Positions 8,498 to 17,531 of a stretch of DNA of 64,000 bases are shown here, piece after piece. A model generated the notes under the pieces. It did not search any database. It was not told where the DNA came from and saw nothing but the letters and a program-made list of their open reading frames with translations. The stretch's first letter is position 1; every line of letters begins with the position of its first letter. The stretch is from Halobacteriovoraceae bacterium (lineage in GTDB: Bacteria; Bdellovibrionota; Bacteriovoracia; Bacteriovoracales; Bacteriovoracaceae), in the NCBI GenBank assembly GCA_020635115.1, contig JACKAK010000006.1, forward strand, positions 62,001-126,000, written 5' to 3'. The position numbers and the translations under genes are program-made.

Positions 8498-9568
8498 TTA
8501 TTTTGCACTTGTCAGCTCTAGGCCTAAATATTCTGCTGAATTAAAGTCTGATTCAGCAGTGGGTTTTGCTTGTTTTAAATTAATAATTTTATCTATTTCG
8601 AACATTATATCTTTCGAATCTAATTCATCTTCTTCAATAATTACTGATCCCAATTTTTCTACTGCTTCTTTAGCATTATAAAATTGTTCATTTTTCTGTG
8701 CTATTTTAAGAGGAATAAAAATACTTGGTCTCTTTAGGGCCAACAATTCACATACTGTACCCGCTCCGGCCCTGGAAATTATGACATCAGCTTTTTTATA
8801 AAGATCAATCATCCCTTGAGAGATGAAGTCGATGACTTTATAATTTGCGTATTTCTTAGAAAGTGTAGAAATACGTGGGTAATCTAACTTCCCAACTTGA
8901 TGTATGATAAAGAATTGATCTGATAATTTTTCTATATGACTTATAATAAAATCATTAATTTTCACGGCACCATTTCCTCCACCTGTAACAAATAAAACTG
9001 GCAGGCCATTTACATTCTCTTCTAATAAAGTCAATTCTGATGTACTTTGGTTAAAACATTCATCCCTCACAGGATATCCAGAATAGTAAGTTTTATTCTT
9101 TGGAAAATATTTTGCTGACTCTTTAAAACTAATAAAAATTTTATCTGAAAAATAGGAAGCTATTTTGTTTGCTAGACCCACTCTACTTGTTTGTTCATGG
9201 ATATAAACTTTTTGTCCAAGAAGCTTTGCTGCAATTACAGGAGGTAAAGAAACATATCCACCTGTTGAAAAGAGTATAAATTTTCCCTTTAATCTTAGTT
9301 TCAGTAAAATAAAAAAAGATTGAACAATCCCCATTAAAAATTTTAAAAAGTCTTTTACATTTTCAAAAGATAAATATCTTCTAAGCTTTCCGGTTGAAAT
9401 GGAGTGATAATTGACATCATCTATTTCGCAGATAATTTCTTTTTCAATTGTTTTTTGCCCACCTATATAGTGGATTGATTCAAATTTACCTCTGATTTTA
9501 TTAATAACTGAAACGGCAGGAATTACATGGCCACCACTTCCACCTCCAGTGAACACAACAATTTTCAA
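8498..9568 (-). CDS. murG: MurG-type UDP-GlcNAc:undecaprenyl-PP-MurNAc N-acetylglucosaminyltransferase
   Basis: 356 residues, MurG length. The N-terminal donor/acceptor loop reads GGGSGGHVIPA (residues 8-18), and the second glycine-rich loop is VTGGGNGA. The UDP-sugar-binding C-terminal signature, ISRAGAGTVCELLALKRPSIFIP, continues into the QKNEQFYNA segment. MurG makes lipid II at the inner face of the cytoplasmic membrane. The surprise is location: the gene stands alone, convergent with a response regulator and separated from any division/cell-wall cluster. It could be the sole relocated murG or a second copy acting on another lipid-linked sugar. Confidence is high for the family and lower for the exact substrate. 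Confidence 0.85.
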   Translation of the reverse strand: MKIVVFTGGGSGGHVIPAVSVINKIRGKFESIHYIGGQKTIEKEIICEIDDVNYHSISTGKLRRYLSFENVKDFLKFLMGIVQSFFILLKLRLKGKFILFSTGGYVSLPPVIAAKLLGQKVYIHEQTSRVGLANKIASYFSDKIFISFKESAKYFPKNKTYYSGYPVRDECFNQSTSELTLLEENVNGLPVLFVTGGGNGAVKINDFIISHIEKLSDQFFIIHQVGKLDYPRISTLSKKYANYKVIDFISQGMIDLYKKADVIISRAGAGTVCELLALKRPSIFIPLKIAQKNEQFYNAKEAVEKLGSVIIEEDELDSKDIMFEIDKIINLKQAKPTAESDFNSAEYLGLELTSAK

Positions 9569-9803
9569 TCAATCACTCCCCTTTTAAAGAACATATGCCA
9601 TTTTAAACAGAAATTAACGTTTGAGAAGTATTAAGTTTGTTTTAACTAATTACGAGATGCAATAACAGCAACACATCTAACTTATATCTAATCAATTGTT
9701 ATGTATGATTGAGAGACTTTCCCATATCTAAAGTTTAGGACTCAAATGTTATTGCATTATTTTTGAAAATGAAAATAACTATTATTTTTTTATGTGAAGT
9801 TTA

Positions 9804-11633
9804 TTACTTGTTTTCATCTTCATAAAAATAGTTGGTACTTACATAAGCAAAACTCGTTGCAGGCATGTAGTCATTAACTTCCTTATGCTTACCCTTATTA
9901 ACATCAAGATCTTCACAAAGAATATTGTAATTTCTGTTATTTGCAAATTTGTCTAGAACGGTTTTTGTACATGTACCAAATATAAGTACGGCAACTTTCT
10001 TAGTAATAAAGCGAATTTTAACTTCTTGTGATAACTTCTCAAATGGAGCAATGTAAACCGTACTTTCATTCAATTTAGATGGTAATGTTTCTATATACTC
10101 AACTGGTGTTGGAGTTTTATCTTTAAACTCTTTTGTAAATGTTTCTAATATATGATCATTTCCAGAAAATAATAGAATTGTAGCCGGCTGTTTCATAGAC
10201 TTAATTTCATCAAGCATTCTCACAATTTTAGGTGCATCTGAAATATTACAAATTCCAACTCTTAAATACTTATCAGTATCTTTTATAATGAGATGGTGTG
10301 CATTTTCTTGATCATAATCTGTGACAACTTTTGTTTCACTATTTTTGAATGCAACATATACCTTATTTAATATTTCTTCAGAGCTCATTTCAAAGTTTTC
10401 CATTGAAGGCTTGTGAACAAAGTCACTTGCACCAAGTCTTAACGATTTCAGGGCAAGATCTTGATCATCCCTAGAGACAGAAGAAATCATAACAACAGGA
10501 GGATGCGATGAATTAAAATATTTTTCTAAATAATTAACACCATTCATCTCTGGCATATGAATATCCAGGGTTACAATATCTGGTTTAAGTTCAGCAATTT
10601 TTTTATGAGCTTCGATTCCATTTTCAGCGCTACCTAAAAATTCAAATCTATTATCAGATTTAAAAACATGCTCCAAAATTTTAATAACACTTCTCGAATC
10701 ATCTACACTTAAAACACGAATTTTGGGCCGTGGGGCCTTTTTCGCAAATGAGGCCACTTGTGGGATAGAAATTTCATGTGGTTTTTCATCAGTATTATAT
10801 TGATAAATTGAAGGGCCAATAGGCTTTAAATTTAACTCTAATGTACTCAGTGACTCGGAAACCCCTGTAAAAATGTATCCCGAAGGGAATAAATGTTCTT
10901 GAAATTTTTGAGTGATAGATTTTACATCATCCATTTTAAAATAAATAAATACATTTCTACAGAAGATGATATCAAATTTTACACCATTTAAATTAGGTGC
11001 AAATTTCATCAAATTATTTGTGAAAAATTTGCATTGGTTTCTAATATGGTCTTTTACTTTTACAAAATGAGCAATGTCACCTTTTCCTTTGGCAAAATGG
11101 TCTCCAAGATACTGAGCAGGTACTGCATCTATGTCCGTTTTTAAATAAACACCATTCATTCCAAATTTGACTGATTCGTCATCTATATCGCTACCCCAAA
11201 TTTCATAGTCCATCATAGGTGCGATTTTTTTCATGTGATATTCTAAAAAGAGGGCCAGAGTATAAACTTCTTGTCCTTTACTACAGGCCGCAGACCAGAT
11301 CATTATCTTGTTACGGCCCTGATCTTTTGCATTTTGAATTATTTTCTTGAGTCTTTGTTCTAGAACTTCAAATTGTAAAAATTCACGAAAAAAGAAAGTA
11401 TGATGTGTGGTTAATAGGCTGATTAGAGCGTTTGTTTCTGTTACTTCATGTTTAGTATAAAAACTATAATATTCATCATAATCTTTCAACCCTAATTCTA
11501 TTATTCTTTTTTTCAGACGACTTTCAATCATCGGAAATTGTTTGTCTTTAAGTACGTTTCCTGAAATCCGTCCTATATGGATCGCAATCTTTTTAATAAC
11601 ATCTATTGTTGTTAGTTTTTTTGCAGTACTCAC
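9804..11633 (-). CDS. CheR methyltransferase-receiver-degenerate CheB fusion
   Basis: 609 residues in three parts. Residues 10-280 are CheR: helical N-domain, SAM-binding motif WSAACSKGQEVYTLAL (113-128) and FCRNVFIYF. Residues 304-430 are a receiver with VDD, Asp357 in VTLDIHMP and the Lys in VHKPS. Residues 455-609 follow the CheB methylesterase fold but have lost its chemistry: the GASTGG serine motif reads GICNIS and the GMGxDG aspartate motif reads GTCTKT. So methylation looks possible and demethylation does not. It is the last gene of the first chemosensory operon, 11 bp after cheW. The fusion may serve as a methyltransferase whose activity is set by phosphorylation of the receiver. Confidence 0.88.
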   Translation of the reverse strand: MSTAKKLTTIDVIKKIAIHIGRISGNVLKDKQFPMIESRLKKRIIELGLKDYDEYYSFYTKHEVTETNALISLLTTHHTFFFREFLQFEVLEQRLKKIIQNAKDQGRNKIMIWSAACSKGQEVYTLALFLEYHMKKIAPMMDYEIWGSDIDDESVKFGMNGVYLKTDIDAVPAQYLGDHFAKGKGDIAHFVKVKDHIRNQCKFFTNNLMKFAPNLNGVKFDIIFCRNVFIYFKMDDVKSITQKFQEHLFPSGYIFTGVSESLSTLELNLKPIGPSIYQYNTDEKPHEISIPQVASFAKKAPRPKIRVLSVDDSRSVIKILEHVFKSDNRFEFLGSAENGIEAHKKIAELKPDIVTLDIHMPEMNGVNYLEKYFNSSHPPVVMISSVSRDDQDLALKSLRLGASDFVHKPSMENFEMSSEEILNKVYVAFKNSETKVVTDYDQENAHHLIIKDTDKYLRVGICNISDAPKIVRMLDEIKSMKQPATILLFSGNDHILETFTKEFKDKTPTPVEYIETLPSKLNESTVYIAPFEKLSQEVKIRFITKKVAVLIFGTCTKTVLDKFANNRNYNILCEDLDVNKGKHKEVNDYMPATSFAYVSTNYFYEDENK

Positions 11634-11644
11634 AAATTATCCTT

Positions 11645-12163
11645 TCAGGCCGCGAATGCCCTAGATGAAGTAAAAACTTTTTCAAGATCTAATAAAGTCA
11701 CAAGGACTCCATCGAACCTAGCTGATCCAATAAAATAGTCAGTATTTATTTTTCCTTTCAAACCTGAAATATCACTTAACTTAGTCATATCAACTTCTAA
11801 AACTTTATTAATTGAATCAACCACAATACCTAGATTGATCCCATGGATATCAACAATGATCACGGCCTCTTCTTTATGTTTGCATTCAGAGTTTATTCCC
11901 ATTTTTTTACGTAGGTCGACAACTGTTATCACTTGTCCACGCAAGTTCATAATCCCTACGAAATAAGAAGGAGAATTCGGAATCAATGTGGTATCTGGTG
12001 TTGAAATAACTTCTCTTACCTTTAGGAGAGGAATTGCATAATTTTCTTCTCCGAGAGAAAATTCCATATAATGTGAATCTACATTTGAAGCTTGATTTGA
12101 AATGGCTTTATCGTTTTTATCATCATTTTCTTTTTGAGAGTCATTACTTATATTTTTTTCCAT
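11645..12163 (-). CDS. cheW: CheW chemotaxis coupling protein
   Basis: 172 residues. A single CheW domain (about 30-165) follows a polar Asn/Asp/Lys-rich N-terminal tail. Typical motifs are YMEFSLGEENYAIPLLKVREV, GIMNLRGQVITVVDLRKKMG and the C-terminal ISGLKGKINTDYFIG / LVTLLDLEKVF. CheW bridges receptors and CheA in the signalling array. It lies between cheA (8 bp upstream) and the CheR fusion (11 bp downstream), so all three are one operon. No receptor is encoded in this operon, so the array must use receptors encoded elsewhere, possibly the one in the second locus. Confidence 0.95.
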   Translation of the reverse strand: MEKNISNDSQKENDDKNDKAISNQASNVDSHYMEFSLGEENYAIPLLKVREVISTPDTTLIPNSPSYFVGIMNLRGQVITVVDLRKKMGINSECKHKEEAVIIVDIHGINLGIVVDSINKVLEVDMTKLSDISGLKGKINTDYFIGSARFDGVLVTLLDLEKVFTSSRAFAA

Positions 12164-12171
12164 GTTGTTAC

Positions 12172-14016
12172 CTATGCTACTCTTTTATTAAAAACATCTG
12201 ATAGATTTTTAACTGAATTCAAATTACTAAACATTTCATTTAATTCTAAGATAAAAGCCGGCTTTCCATCTCCAAGAATGGAACTTCCCATAAATCCTTT
12301 TGAAACTTTTATCTCTGGCCCAATTTTCTTAATAACAACTTGTTGTTGATGGAGTACATCATCTACAACAACTCCGAATTTAACATGTGGAGAATTTACA
12401 ATAATTGCAATTTGTTCATCTAATTTCTTTTCACTATTCCCTAAATTTAAGGCCTGAGAGAGACTCATCAATGGATAAACATCCCCCCTTAGATTTAAAC
12501 AATTGCCTATTCCACTTACATAAGTAATGGCCTCATTTTGTGGTTTTAATGATTCACTGACTTGAGAAATTGGAACAATAAATTTTTCTTTTCCAACTTG
12601 AACAACCATTCCATCAATAATTGCGGTAGTTAATGGTAATGTAATTCTGAACAAACTTCCTTGTCCTACATCTGTTTCTACATCAACAAGTCCAGAGAGT
12701 CTTTCAATATTCGTCTTTACAACATCCATTCCAACGCCACGCCCGGAAACTTCTGAAACCTGTTCCTTTGTAGAAAAACCTGGAGCGAAAATTAATTGGA
12801 TGATTTCATAATCACTAAGTTCAGCATTTGGAGCAATAATATTTCTCTCAATTGCTTTCCTTTTTACATTTTCAGGATCTATCCCTTTTCCATCATCTTT
12901 AATTTCAATAATTAAATTATTGCCTTCGTGAAATGATCTAATTTCAATCATTCCAACACTTCTTTTTCCAATAGCTCTTCTCTCATCTGGTAGTTCTAAC
13001 CCGTGATCTAAAGCATTTCTTACAATATGTACGAGCGGATCAGAAAGGTGTTCTAATACTGTTTTATCAACTTCAGTTTCTTCACCAACAAGTTTTAAAT
13101 CAACATCCTTTCCTAAGCTTTTAGAAGTATCTCTCACAATTCTATTAAGTTTATGCATTGTGGACTTAATTGGTGTCATTCTTAAACTCATGGATATTTC
13201 TTGTATCTCTTTAGATAATTTCCCTAATTGTGAAATTGATTTTATAGCTAATTCATCTTCGATTCCAACATACTTTCTTTGTTCTAAAACGGTTTGAAGA
13301 ATGACAAGTTCTCCAACAAAGTTATTCAATTTTTCGACTCTCTCAAGACTTACTCTAATACTATCATCTTCATTTTTTTTAGATTTTGGTTGGTCTTTAC
13401 TTTTTGAATTATCTTCTGTTTTGCTAAATTCAAATGAAAGCTCAGTTGATTCAATTGTAGGTGTGTCTTTCAGGTTTGGAACTTCATTAGTTGTTTTTAT
13501 TGGAATAGGATTTTGAGTCACCTCGCTAAATACATTTGTATCAAATGAATCATCCTCAAATTGAGAAGCATTTGGAGTTGAGACTTCTTCTTTGACACTT
13601 TTACTTTCACTATCAAGTTCTCCGTTAAGTCCTCTCGTAATAGCATCTTTAACTCTATTTGCAAGAGATGAAAAATCAAATGAAGCATCAGGATTTGACC
13701 TTAACTCAACTAAAAAATTGTTTATTACATCATTACATTCTAATAATAATTGTATACAAAAATCATTAATGTGAATTCTTCCCTCTTTAAATTGAAGTAT
13801 AAGATTTTCAATTTCATGAACAAACTCAGAAATAAAACCATACCCAACTGCTCTTGATGTTCCTTTGATATTGTGAGCAAGTCTAAATAGTTCGTTAATA
13901 TGCTCTTGATTATTCTTATCTGATTCGAGTGCCAATAACATATCTTCCATGCCTTGAATATTATCTTTGGCCTCATCTAAAAAATCCATCTTGAGTTGTT
14001 TCTCGAAATCACTCAT
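12172..14016 (-). CDS. cheA: CheA histidine kinase of chemosensory locus 1
   Basis: 614 residues. The Hpt domain carries phosphoacceptor His48 in LAHNIKGTSRAVG. A linker of about 130 residues rich in Ser/Asp/Glu lacks a clear CheY-binding P2 domain. Then come the dimerisation helices, the ATPase domain (N box HIVRNALDHG, G boxes DDGKGIDPE and GRGVGMDVV) and a CheW-like regulatory domain up to the C-terminus. It starts the operon cheA-cheW-cheR fusion. The 140-bp gap upstream is shared with a divergent sialidase-fold gene and presumably holds both promoters. Which output it controls is unknown, as no dedicated cheY accompanies it. Confidence 0.95.
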   Translation of the reverse strand: MSDFEKQLKMDFLDEAKDNIQGMEDMLLALESDKNNQEHINELFRLAHNIKGTSRAVGYGFISEFVHEIENLILQFKEGRIHINDFCIQLLLECNDVINNFLVELRSNPDASFDFSSLANRVKDAITRGLNGELDSESKSVKEEVSTPNASQFEDDSFDTNVFSEVTQNPIPIKTTNEVPNLKDTPTIESTELSFEFSKTEDNSKSKDQPKSKKNEDDSIRVSLERVEKLNNFVGELVILQTVLEQRKYVGIEDELAIKSISQLGKLSKEIQEISMSLRMTPIKSTMHKLNRIVRDTSKSLGKDVDLKLVGEETEVDKTVLEHLSDPLVHIVRNALDHGLELPDERRAIGKRSVGMIEIRSFHEGNNLIIEIKDDGKGIDPENVKRKAIERNIIAPNAELSDYEIIQLIFAPGFSTKEQVSEVSGRGVGMDVVKTNIERLSGLVDVETDVGQGSLFRITLPLTTAIIDGMVVQVGKEKFIVPISQVSESLKPQNEAITYVSGIGNCLNLRGDVYPLMSLSQALNLGNSEKKLDEQIAIIVNSPHVKFGVVVDDVLHQQQVVIKKIGPEIKVSKGFMGSSILGDGKPAFILELNEMFSNLNSVKNLSDVFNKRVA

Positions 14017-14156
14017 GTTTACATATCCTGATTAAGGTATAAGGTCAGATATTTATCGGGATTAATATAGATTTTTTTAGATAAATATATATATTTGAAT
14101 GGTTTTAATGTACCATATTAGTGTAGTGCTTAATCAACTTAAAAAATGACTTTTAT

Positions 14157-15092
14157 ATGATTGATTTTTCTATATACAACCCCCCTGGAGTCGGTAATCA
14201 TGTTCACGGTTCGACAATGGTTGAACGAGGAAATGAGATTGTTTTAGTATGGTATTCTTATAAAACTGAAGAGCATATAGATGGATCTTTATCCTTAAAC
14301 ACACTTGATATTACGAGAAATAAATGGAACAACCCTAGAAAAATTCTAGACGACTTTTCTAGTAGGTCATTGGGTAACCCAGTTCTCTTTTTAGATCAGG
14401 AAAAGCAAGTTCATCTCTTCTTTGTCAGATTAGAAGGAACTTATTGGGATTCAGCTCAAATTTTCAAAACGACATTACTAGAAAATACATGGTCCCCGCC
14501 TCAGAAAGTTAATACTCCTCAAGGGATGATGATTAGACATTCTCCTGTTTCGTTTGGAAAAAGATCTTTTCTTATTCCTGCCTATGATGAAAAAACTAAA
14601 ACTACAATAATTTTTGAATCTGAATTTCCCTTTACTCAGTGGAATGAAGTTTCAAGAATTGGTGATGGTTTAATACAAGGCGACCTTTTGCAGGTTGATA
14701 AGAATCAATTTCAAATTTATTTAAGAGCAACTGATGATCCTCGTTTTGTTTTTCGAGCAGTTTCATATGACAACGCAAAAACTTGGGAAGAACCCCAAAA
14801 AACGAACTTATATTGTCCATTAAGCGGTATTGCAGCTTTAAAATCTCGCAGCGGTAAGATTATTGTGTCAAATAACCATACAGAACAACATAAAAGAAAC
14901 CCCATAAATATCGCACTTTCAAACAATTTGGGTGAAAATTTTAACATTATTAATGAAATAGATACTACAGGTAATGAAATGTCATACCCATGTCTACTTC
15001 AAACATCTAATGGACAGATTCATATTTCTTATACCTTTAACCGAAAAATGATCAAACATGCTATTTATGATGAACATGAGTTATTATGCTAA
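14157..15092 (+). CDS. Sialidase-fold (BNR/Asp-box) protein
   Basis: 311 residues without a signal peptide. Bacterial neuraminidase-type repeats are visible: an Asp-box SYDNAKTW near residue 204 and a weaker copy SNNLGENF near residue 258, plus repeated blades of the type GNPVLFLDQEKQVHLFF. This fits the six-bladed propeller of the sialidase superfamily (BNR_2-like), whose members include glycosidases, rhamnosidases and non-catalytic sugar-binding proteins. I cannot identify a full catalytic Arg triad, so activity is unproven. Its last 7 bases overlap the start of the following gene, implying translational coupling. No convincing ribosome-binding site precedes the ATG. Confidence 0.65.
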   Translation: MIDFSIYNPPGVGNHVHGSTMVERGNEIVLVWYSYKTEEHIDGSLSLNTLDITRNKWNNPRKILDDFSSRSLGNPVLFLDQEKQVHLFFVRLEGTYWDSAQIFKTTLLENTWSPPQKVNTPQGMMIRHSPVSFGKRSFLIPAYDEKTKTTIIFESEFPFTQWNEVSRIGDGLIQGDLLQVDKNQFQIYLRATDDPRFVFRAVSYDNAKTWEEPQKTNLYCPLSGIAALKSRSGKIIVSNNHTEQHKRNPINIALSNNLGENFNIINEIDTTGNEMSYPCLLQTSNGQIHISYTFNRKMIKHAIYDEHELLC

Positions 15093-15700
15093 TCAATGGA
15101 AATGACATCACAAAATTCAAAAATATTCATACAATAAAACATGCTTTTATCATATCTTCAGGGCCTAGCTTAGAAGACTTAGATTTGAGTGCGATGGAAA
15201 GAAGAATATGTTTTGGACTAAATCGTTCTTTCTTAAAATATGAAAAGGCCTACTATCATTGTGTCATGGATGAAAGGCTTATAGAACAATATCCAAATGA
15301 ATTCTCTTCGCAAAGACAATTATTTACAATCGAAGGAAGATCAATGGGTCTAGGTTTAAAACTTTTAGGCTCGGAAGGTTTTAGTTGGGACTTGGCAGAA
15401 GGTATATATTCAGGATATACAGTTAGCTATTTTGCCTTACAAATTGCTATCTATATGGGAATTAAAGAAATTTATTTTTTAGGACTCGATCTTAAAAACA
15501 CTGAAAATAAAACTCATTTTTTTGGGCAAGACTACAGCTCATTAAAACATGACACCACTGAATATCCTAAAATGATTAGATGTTTTGAAAAAATTGCACC
15601 CACTTTAAAAGATAGAGGCATTAGAGTTTTTAATTGTTCAAAAGTAAGTTCTTTAAAATGTTTCCCTTATATGTCCTACGAAGATGCCATCAAATTATAA
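15086..15700 (+). CDS. DUF115 / GT42 sialyltransferase-like protein
   Basis: 204 residues. The N-terminal Rossmann-like start AFIISSGPSLEDLDLS matches the glycine-containing nucleotide-binding loop shared by DUF115 (MAF flagellin-glycosylation proteins) and Campylobacter Cst-type sialyltransferases. A second shared block is SGYTVSYFALQIAIYMGIKE followed by IYFLGLDL, equivalent to the region of GT42 enzymes after the CMP-sugar site. The protein is shorter than most family members. Translation probably couples to the preceding sialidase-fold gene (ATG at 15086, stop of the neighbour at 15090-15092). The pair suggests surface glycan work, possibly with a nonulosonic acid, but that is inference from fold and neighbourhood. 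Confidence 0.62.
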   Translation: MLINGNDITKFKNIHTIKHAFIISSGPSLEDLDLSAMERRICFGLNRSFLKYEKAYYHCVMDERLIEQYPNEFSSQRQLFTIEGRSMGLGLKLLGSEGFSWDLAEGIYSGYTVSYFALQIAIYMGIKEIYFLGLDLKNTENKTHFFGQDYSSLKHDTTEYPKMIRCFEKIAPTLKDRGIRVFNCSKVSSLKCFPYMSYEDAIKL

Positions 15701-15744
15701 TTCTCTTAAAAGTAAATTCTGATGGACATCAAATAGACAGGTAC

Positions 15745-15772
15745 TTGCCAGTTGTTTGTAAAGACTTATAGA
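15745..15772 (+). promoter_or_regulatory. Candidate promoter for the small lipoprotein gene
   Basis: TTGCCA at 15745-15750 and TATAGA at 15767-15772 are 16 bp apart, 50 bp upstream of the lipoprotein ATG. Spacing and sequence are acceptable for a housekeeping promoter. Confidence 0.35.
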
Positions 15773-15823
15773 ATAACATTAGAATTTAAGAAATCTATAT
15801 AGAAATAACAATGGAGATATTTT

Positions 15824-16165
15824 ATGAATTCAATTATATATAAATTTTTATATATTAGTTTTCCTCTAATTTCTCTTTTTTCTTGTGCAAGTAATGATAG
15901 GGTCCTAAAAGAAATCTATTGGCCCTGCATGGACAAACTCAATATCGCGTATAAAGACCGTCTTACTCTCTATGATGAAAATGGAAAATTTTTTGCAAGA
16001 TCCGATTCTCCCAAAATAAGAGCACTCGCAGGAATTGATGTGACAGGAGTTCCATTTGTGCAAATTAAAGAGGCAAAAAAAATCTCTGATAAAACCAAAG
16101 TTCGAGAAAATATTATTAGAATCATCATTCAAGATGGGAGATGCAAGATCGTAAAAGGAGGATAG
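15824..16165 (+). CDS. Small lipoprotein, function unknown
   Basis: 113 residues. The N-terminus is a lipoprotein signal peptide with lipobox LFSC (Cys at residue 21), so the mature protein is probably anchored to a membrane facing the periplasm. The mature part has about 92 residues, mixed charge, with Cys at residues 35 and 108 (PCMDK, DGRCKIVKGG) that could form a disulfide. I do not recognise the family. GGAG lies 8 bp before the ATG. Its 3' end overlaps the tail of a decayed gene on the opposite strand. Confidence 0.65.
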   Translation: MNSIIYKFLYISFPLISLFSCASNDRVLKEIYWPCMDKLNIAYKDRLTLYDENGKFFARSDSPKIRALAGIDVTGVPFVQIKEAKKISDKTKVRENIIRIIIQDGRCKIVKGG

Positions 16166-16460
16166 GAATCAAGATTATATGGCCCTTCAATCTTAATACA
16201 CTTAATTTTTTTGCATAATGGTATCAAATTCATTTCTTTTTTCATTCGCGAAGGATCAGGACATCTCATCTTTGTAGATACACACTCATAAAAGTGTGTA
16301 CCTTTTCCTTATAAGATTTTTTTATACCTGTAAGCCTCTCACAAGAACCTTTGATAAGCTCACAATTACGATCAGTTTTGCACTCAAATCACTCTCTCCT
16401 AAACTCCTCACAGGCCATACTCGTTCTAAAAAAGAATACAAATAAAATCATTTTCTTCAC
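16129..16460 (-). pseudogene. Decayed gene for a secreted Cys-rich protein
   Basis: Read on the minus strand from GTG 16460 (or ATG 16451), the frame encodes a signal peptide (MILFVFFF..SMACEEF). It continues through an in-frame TGA at 16389-16391 into FECKTDRNCELIKGSCERL and GIKKSYKEKVHTF. A one-base loss in the A4 run at 16290-16293 then shifts the frame, and coding resumes as FYECVSTKMRCPDPS up to TGA 16129-16131. Restoring the stop to Trp and the run to five bases yields one coherent protein with seven or more Cys and a C-x-T-D-x-x-C pattern seen in small secreted proteins. One nonsense and one frameshift change make it a pseudogene rather than noise. Confidence 0.6.
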
Positions 16461-16664
16461 AAAAATTTCAAAAAATGAAAATAACCAAAGATAAAAATTT
16501 TTACCTTTTATATAATTTTGCATCCAATGAAAAGATTTCAAACTAAGTATATCTCAACCGAAGGTAAAGCAAGGATTCTTGGCATAAGTAAAAGGATCTC
16601 CAGGAGTATTAATAATTCCTTAAAATGTTTAGGAGCAAAAAGACAAATTAAATCGGGCGCGAGA

Positions 16665-16997
16665 CTAAAATTCAGAAAGAATATAATCAAGCTCGATATA
16701 GTAAAATGGCAGAATATTATCTGTCGAAGTTGAAGATTTCATTTCTATCCAATTCCGAGTTATTGTCTTAACTTCTTTCAGAGTAAAAGAACTAATGTTT
16801 TTTTGAATAGTCAGGGCATATATCATTTCCCGTGGGTTAATCTTGGGATGGGCAGGAGTATCATAGAGGCCATTTTCAAAAGCTAAAAGAAGATTTTCTT
16901 CAAAATGAGGAGAACTTAAAATTTTTTCGACACAGGAAGTTTTCCATCCATAAATTACGGTTTCATTAATTTCTGTAACTTTGTGAATCTTCTGCAT
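16665..16997 (-). CDS. Hypothetical protein, 110 aa, doubtful
   Basis: An open frame with reasonable composition for this genome, including GGCC-type Ala/Gly codons and a segment HPKINPREMIYAL followed by a charged helix TLKEVKTITRNWIEM. No family is recognised, there is no signal peptide, and no ribosome-binding site precedes the ATG. It lies in a region otherwise made of decayed genes and may itself be a truncated remnant. A shorter frame on the other strand overlaps its 3' part and looks less protein-like. Confidence 0.3.
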   Translation of the reverse strand: MQKIHKVTEINETVIYGWKTSCVEKILSSPHFEENLLLAFENGLYDTPAHPKINPREMIYALTIQKNISSFTLKEVKTITRNWIEMKSSTSTDNILPFYYIELDYILSEF

Positions 16998-17167
16998 CTT
17001 GGAGTAATACTAATCGAGTACTTATGCGAATGTCCAGAATACAAATGTTTTAAAAATCAAATACTCTCACATCCTCCCGGATTCTCTAAGTAAAACAGAT
17101 CTTTTAAATAACTTATAAAGCACAGTGTATCACATCTTGAATGGATAAGAGACATCCAAAAATCTTG

Positions 17168-17238
17168 GCCCACTAGTGGTCGATTATCGAACCAGTGTGA
17201 CGGAAATAATTGAGCAAGGTATTGGTTTCTCATTATAG
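17168..17238 (+). repeat. Direct repeat copy A
   Basis: Matches copy B at 18016-18086 in the same orientation at an offset of exactly 848 bp without gaps. Shared core GTGGTCGATTATCGAAC. Both copies can be read in one frame as (P)xVVDYRTSVxEIIEQ followed by a stop. Most differences in that frame fall in third codon positions, suggesting both descend from a coding sequence. Confidence 0.6.
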
Positions 17239-17531
17239 TCTTCCATAATTTTAGTCCCAATGCTCACCAATTGGACATTTTCTCCATGGATGTTGTTTTA
17301 TTATCGGTCATTATTTTATTTCCGTTTTCGCTGTCTATTCTCTTGATAAATCTTTATTGCCATCAATCCTTTTTAGTAATATTTGAATTTGATTTTTCAC
17401 ACCTTATCCTTAATATGGCATACGTTAATTATTACGCTATCCCATATTATAGGCAAAGACGAAAATTTTTTAATTTTTAAGATCTGTTTTGAAACTTATG
17501 GCCACATCATTCTCAATGTAAAAGTCACTCA

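Noticed and set aside
16279..16300. 8-bp hairpin TACACACT/AGTGTGTA as a terminator of the small lipoprotein gene
   Set aside because: No T-run follows and the bases belong to the decayed minus-strand gene; the stem may be chance.
16389..16391. TGA inside the Cys-rich frame as possible selenocysteine
   Set aside because: A frameshift also breaks the same frame and no SECIS-like stem follows; Trp-to-stop mutation in a pseudogene is simpler.
16518..16733. 71-codon plus-strand open frame
   Set aside because: Arg/Lys-rich random-looking sequence, no ribosome-binding site, overlapped by a somewhat better minus-strand frame.
17271..17480. Hydrophobic 69-codon open frame
   Set aside because: AT-rich DNA readily gives Ile/Leu/Phe-rich frames; no start signal and in the eroded region.
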